From: a virus
Virus record (IMG/VR): IMGVR_UViG_3300031788_000446
Coordinates: 1 to 22,186 of that record
DNA length: 22,186 nucleotides
Direction: 5' to 3' (one strand)
Shown: in pieces, positions 19,498 through 22,186 of the stretch
How positions within the stretch are numbered: position 1 is the first letter of the stretch
How the letters are laid out: the number at the start of each line of letters is the position of its first letter
Notes under the pieces: model-generated
Told to the model about the DNA's origin: nothing
Databases searched by the model: none
What the model saw: the letters and a program-made list of their open reading frames with translations, nothing else
Made by a program: the position numbers and the translations under genes

Positions 19498-20315
19498 ATA
19501 CCGACTGTTACTTCGAACAGGGTCACAAGCACGAAATCTGCCAAGATTACAGTATAAGTGGCGAGACGGACAATATCGTGTATGCTGTAGTATCGGACGG
19601 ATGTTCAGATTCTCCCAAGAGCGATGTAGGCGCTCGTATCGTAGCGGAAGCTTTTGTTAAAGCGACCGATTCAATAGTATCTGTTGGGGGTAAGCCTACG
19701 AACGATTTTATTGAAGAATTCACAATCAGTAAAATAAAAACCGTTGGGCGTGAGCTAGGCTTGTCGCTTAGGAGTTTGAACGCAACGTTGGTTGCTGCTG
19801 TATATTCAAAAAAAGAAGATATACTAAGGCTTCATATGTGGGGCGATGGACATATTTTTGTTAAGCGCGGTTACGCGACTAACCACTACAGCGTCAACTA
19901 TCCAAGTGGCGCACCGTTCTATTTAGCGTATCGTATAGGAGACGGACGCGTTGATGAATACATAAAAGAATTCGGAACAAATCTTGGTATCGTTAGAAGC
20001 TATACTGAAATCCTTGCTGGTGAAAACGACGCTGGGGGAATAGCTGGCGGCGAATCTTTTGATGCGAAGGAGAGCTTCTATCAGGAATATTCGAACCCTG
20101 ATATAGATTTTGTTCTTGTGTCTAGTGATGGATTAGATAGTTTTACTGTTGGAACCACGGATGCTCCTTTGAGCGTTGAGAAAGAATTTACAAGTTTTAA
20201 ATCTTTGACTGGAGACTTTGTACAGCGCCGTATGATGCGGTTCCGCAAAGATACCAAAGCTAAAGGCAATACCCACTTTGACGACATTTCAGCAGCGGCA
20301 ATCTCTTTTGTATAA
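19494..20315 (+). CDS. PP2C-type serine/threonine phosphatase
   Basis: The 273-residue protein shows the PP2C acidic motifs in order: CQDYS (D18), VVSDGCSDSPKSDVGAR (D35-G36), SLNATLVAAVY, MWGDGHIFV, LVSSDGLDSF and HFDDISAAAI (D263/D264). These aspartates bind the two metals of the active site. It would remove phosphate from serine/threonine, most simply from targets of the kinase encoded 660 bases downstream. It begins by ATGA overlap and ends by a one-base TAATG overlap. The VWA, PP2C and kinase combination is the core of TerY-P triads described near tellurite-resistance-type stress operons. Confidence 0.88.
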   Translation: MNTDCYFEQGHKHEICQDYSISGETDNIVYAVVSDGCSDSPKSDVGARIVAEAFVKATDSIVSVGGKPTNDFIEEFTISKIKTVGRELGLSLRSLNATLVAAVYSKKEDILRLHMWGDGHIFVKRGYATNHYSVNYPSGAPFYLAYRIGDGRVDEYIKEFGTNLGIVRSYTEILAGENDAGGIAGGESFDAKESFYQEYSNPDIDFVLVSSDGLDSFTVGTTDAPLSVEKEFTSFKSLTGDFVQRRMMRFRKDTKAKGNTHFDDISAAAISFV

Positions 20316-20713
20316 TGCCTAATTCCTACGTATCCAAATCCGAGGTAGAGAAACGACTTTGTATTCACTGCAAACATTGTGTCGTCTATTATACTTTGGG
20401 ACGGGACCGTATAATGTGCGACCTAGTTAAGTCGAAGGTCGATGATTCGGAGGTATATCAAGCTTTTATAAATAGAAACAACCCTTTCGTATGCGGCGGT
20501 CGTAAATGGGAAATCAATCCCGATATTGTTGTTACTTCTTCTGATTTAGAGTCTTATAATTTATGCTCGGAAGACTGGATTGAAAGTTTTATGCCTCAAG
20601 CCCGAGATATAGTTAGTGGAAAAGTAAGTCCTCCTATGTTTAGTTGTGGAGGATTAGAAACAGCTATTAAACGAGCTATATTAGAAAAGGAATTTATAAA
20701 ATATAATGACTAA
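20315..20713 (+). CDS. hypothetical cysteine-rich protein, 132 residues
   Basis: Four cysteines (C16, C19, C22, C35) in LCIHCKHCVVYY...RIMCDL, with H18 and H21 between them, suggest a metal-binding site at the N-terminus. The pattern resembles small CxxCxxC zinc modules in phage proteins. The remainder is unremarkable. Its position between PP2C and kinase genes suggests a co-transcribed accessory, nothing more. Confidence 0.65.
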   Translation: MPNSYVSKSEVEKRLCIHCKHCVVYYTLGRDRIMCDLVKSKVDDSEVYQAFINRNNPFVCGGRKWEINPDIVVTSSDLESYNLCSEDWIESFMPQARDIVSGKVSPPMFSCGGLETAIKRAILEKEFIKYND

Positions 20714-20927
20714 ATACTTTTCTATATATCGTGTTAGAGTACAATATGGACGAGGGGAAATGTTCTCTGTATTTTTAGTAGCTGCCAACTCTCCGATTAA
20801 AGCAAAAAGACTTGCGAGGATGGCAGCACCATTGCCAGCACCTATGGCATGTATTAAATGCGACTCTATTGCTGGAGTTATATCTGCACCAGAGGTTAAA
20901 CACCCACGAGTAATTTGTACGCTATAA
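20706..20927 (+). CDS. small hypothetical protein, 73 residues
   Basis: Overlaps the previous gene by 8 bases. The protein starts MTKYFSIYRVRVQYGRGEMF, then a beta strand and an alanine-rich helix (NSPIKAKRLARMAAPL). It reads like a compact beta-alpha domain. The function is unknown. Confidence 0.6.
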   Translation: MTKYFSIYRVRVQYGRGEMFSVFLVAANSPIKAKRLARMAAPLPAPMACIKCDSIAGVISAPEVKHPRVICTL

Positions 20928-20976
20928 GCGCGAAGAATTTAAAACTCGAAGTTTATTTCTTAGAACACCGAACCGA

Positions 20977-22186
20977 GTGAAAATACTGATAAATAATCAA
21001 AAAATCGAATTACACCAGAACGACTACCTCGCTCAGGGCGGTGAAGCTCAGGTTTTTAAGAAGCATTTGACCGCCTATAAAATTTACCACGACCCATCTA
21101 AAATGATTCCTGTGGGTAAAATTCAGGAATTAAGCCAACTAAAATTACCTAATGTTCTTACGCCCTCAGATGTAATTTATGACATAAAAGGGCAACCAAT
21201 AGGGTTCTCTATGCCCTTCGTTTCGAAAACAGAATACCTTTGTAGACTTTTTACGAAAGGGTTTAGAGATAAGAACGGTATATCTTCGCAAAATATTGCC
21301 GACCTAGTTAAACGGGCGCAAGATACATTGAAAACTATTCACTCTCAGAAGTTTTTAGTGGTAGATTATAACCCCTTCAATTTTTTGACCAACGCAACCT
21401 TTGATGAATATTATCATATTGATACGGATTCTTGGCAAACGCCATCTTACAAAGCTACAGCTATAATGGATTCGATTCGCGACCCTAAAGTATCTGGTAA
21501 TAAGTTTACAGAATCAAGCGACTGGTATAGTTGGGCGATTGTAATGTTCGAGCTATACATGGGTACACACCCTTATAAAGGTCGCCATCCTGATTTCGGT
21601 CGTGATTGGCAAGCAATGATGGATGCGGGCGTAAGCGTGTTTAATAAGAAGTCCTCGCTGCCTCCTAACTGTCAGGACTGGTCCGTAATCCCAAAGGGAC
21701 ATTTAAAATGGTTCGAGAAGGTATTTGAGTATGGCGAACGTATTGCTCCACCTGACCCCGACCAAGTTGTTATTACTACTGGACCAGTACAAACAAAAAT
21801 TATTGCGTCGAATGCAAAATTTGAATTAACCTTATTCCGCCAATATGGCGGGATTATTGGCGCGATTCGTGATATAGATGGTTCTATCTGCGCTTATTGC
21901 GCAACAGGAATCCATATTGGTTCTAAGAAAATAGCCTCATTAACGCCAGCGACAGGTTATACAGAGAAGCGTATTCAACACGATTTTATTCCCGTTCAAG
22001 GGGATTTGCCATACTCTTTGTCCTTTAATAGTTTGACTGGTAAGCTATCGTATATTAACTTTAAAGGCACCGAATCCGCTGTAATAAGTACAAATGGATA
22101 CTTTATAGCTAACCGAAGACTTTATGTTGTTATTCATGGTAGCTTGGTTGAAATGACGTTTTCTAATCTCGGTGCTAAAGTTGTAG
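20977..22186 (+). CDS. protein kinase-like protein of the VWA-PP2C-kinase triad, 3'-partial
   Basis: The frame is open from GTG 20977 to the window end (about 403 residues, incomplete). Kinase features are visible but divergent. The glycine-rich loop is LAQGGEAQVF (residues 18-27). K35 in AYKIY is the ATP lysine and E51 a candidate alpha-C glutamate. VVDYNPFNFL (D130, N135) stands in for the HRDxxxxN catalytic loop, and HIDTDSW (D149/D151) for DFG. SSDWYSWAIVMFELYMGTHPYKG is the F-helix region. From about residue 280 a second, beta-rich domain follows. This is the form of the kinases found with TerY-type VWA and PP2C proteins. GTG is the only plausible start before the previous stop and has no strong ribosome-binding site. 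Confidence 0.8.
   Translation, partial: MKILINNQKIELHQNDYLAQGGEAQVFKKHLTAYKIYHDPSKMIPVGKIQELSQLKLPNVLTPSDVIYDIKGQPIGFSMPFVSKTEYLCRLFTKGFRDKNGISSQNIADLVKRAQDTLKTIHSQKFLVVDYNPFNFLTNATFDEYYHIDTDSWQTPSYKATAIMDSIRDPKVSGNKFTESSDWYSWAIVMFELYMGTHPYKGRHPDFGRDWQAMMDAGVSVFNKKSSLPPNCQDWSVIPKGHLKWFEKVFEYGERIAPPDPDQVVITTGPVQTKIIASNAKFELTLFRQYGGIIGAIRDIDGSICAYCATGIHIGSKKIASLTPATGYTEKRIQHDFIPVQGDLPYSLSFNSLTGKLSYINFKGTESAVISTNGYFIANRRLYVVIHGSLVEMTFSNLGAKVV

Noticed and set aside
407-22186. Full reassignment of TAG to a sense codon
   Set aside because: Three genes still end in TAG, with gene borders or a terminator directly behind them. No gene in this window is interrupted by in-frame TAG, so suppression rather than complete recoding is the most that can be supported here.

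Overview
The window looks like accessory DNA from a large (possibly jumbo) tailed bacteriophage. About 37 mostly short genes are packed head to tail. All but one lie on the + strand, and many are joined by ATGA stop/start overlaps. There is a tRNA gene, three HNH nucleases, one LAGLIDADG homing endonuclease, many orphan ORFs, and metabolic or signalling enzymes of the kind large phages carry. No structural, replication or packaging gene is present, so the host cannot be named. Everything here was read by eye; no database search was run.

Layout. 1-1550: a small membrane protein, a Nudix hydrolase, a tRNA whose anticodon reads CUA (a predicted amber suppressor), an HNH protein and an orphan. 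1548-1919: a gene-free stretch that folds as one large structured RNA. It has a 17-bp closing helix and conserved-region-like segments resembling bacterial RNase P RNA, and its own promoter sits exactly upstream. 1927-6175: a tightly coupled operon of a dual-specificity phosphatase, a DarG-like macro domain, a CoaB-like/class II aldolase fusion, a histidine phosphatase, a BtpA-like TIM barrel, a cyclic-phosphate-processing receiver-like protein and an orphan. 6187-9627: orphans, a 2H phosphoesterase, a prephenate-dehydrogenase-like protein, a short indole-glycerol-phosphate-synthase-like barrel and an HExxH metalloprotease-like protein. 9685-13740: an HNH protein with a terminator, orphans, a WGR-PRD-PARP enzyme and a protein with seven ATPV repeats. 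13740-17162: an HNH protein, a bifunctional NMN adenylyltransferase/Nudix, a reverse-strand LAGLIDADG endonuclease and a nicotinamidase. 17164-22186: small orphans, then a VWA protein, a PP2C phosphatase and a protein-kinase-like protein that runs off the end. These last three are the components of a TerY-P type triad.

Three themes tie the window together. First, NAD+ and ADP-ribose: NMNAT-Nudix and nicotinamidase handle NAD salvage and turnover, the PARP writes ADP-ribose, and the macro domain probably erases it. Second, RNA ends and tRNA: the suppressor tRNA, the RNase P-like RNA, the 2H phosphoesterase and the cyclic-phosphate receiver-like protein. Third, reversible phosphorylation: the triad, the dual-specificity phosphatase and the histidine phosphatase.

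Transcription is unusually uniform. At eleven places a TTGAC-type -35 box is followed by exactly 16 bases and a TA-rich -10 box. At six of these the start codon lies 6-7 bases after the -10 box, so the mRNA should begin at the ATG and be leaderless. Amber TAG ends only three genes.
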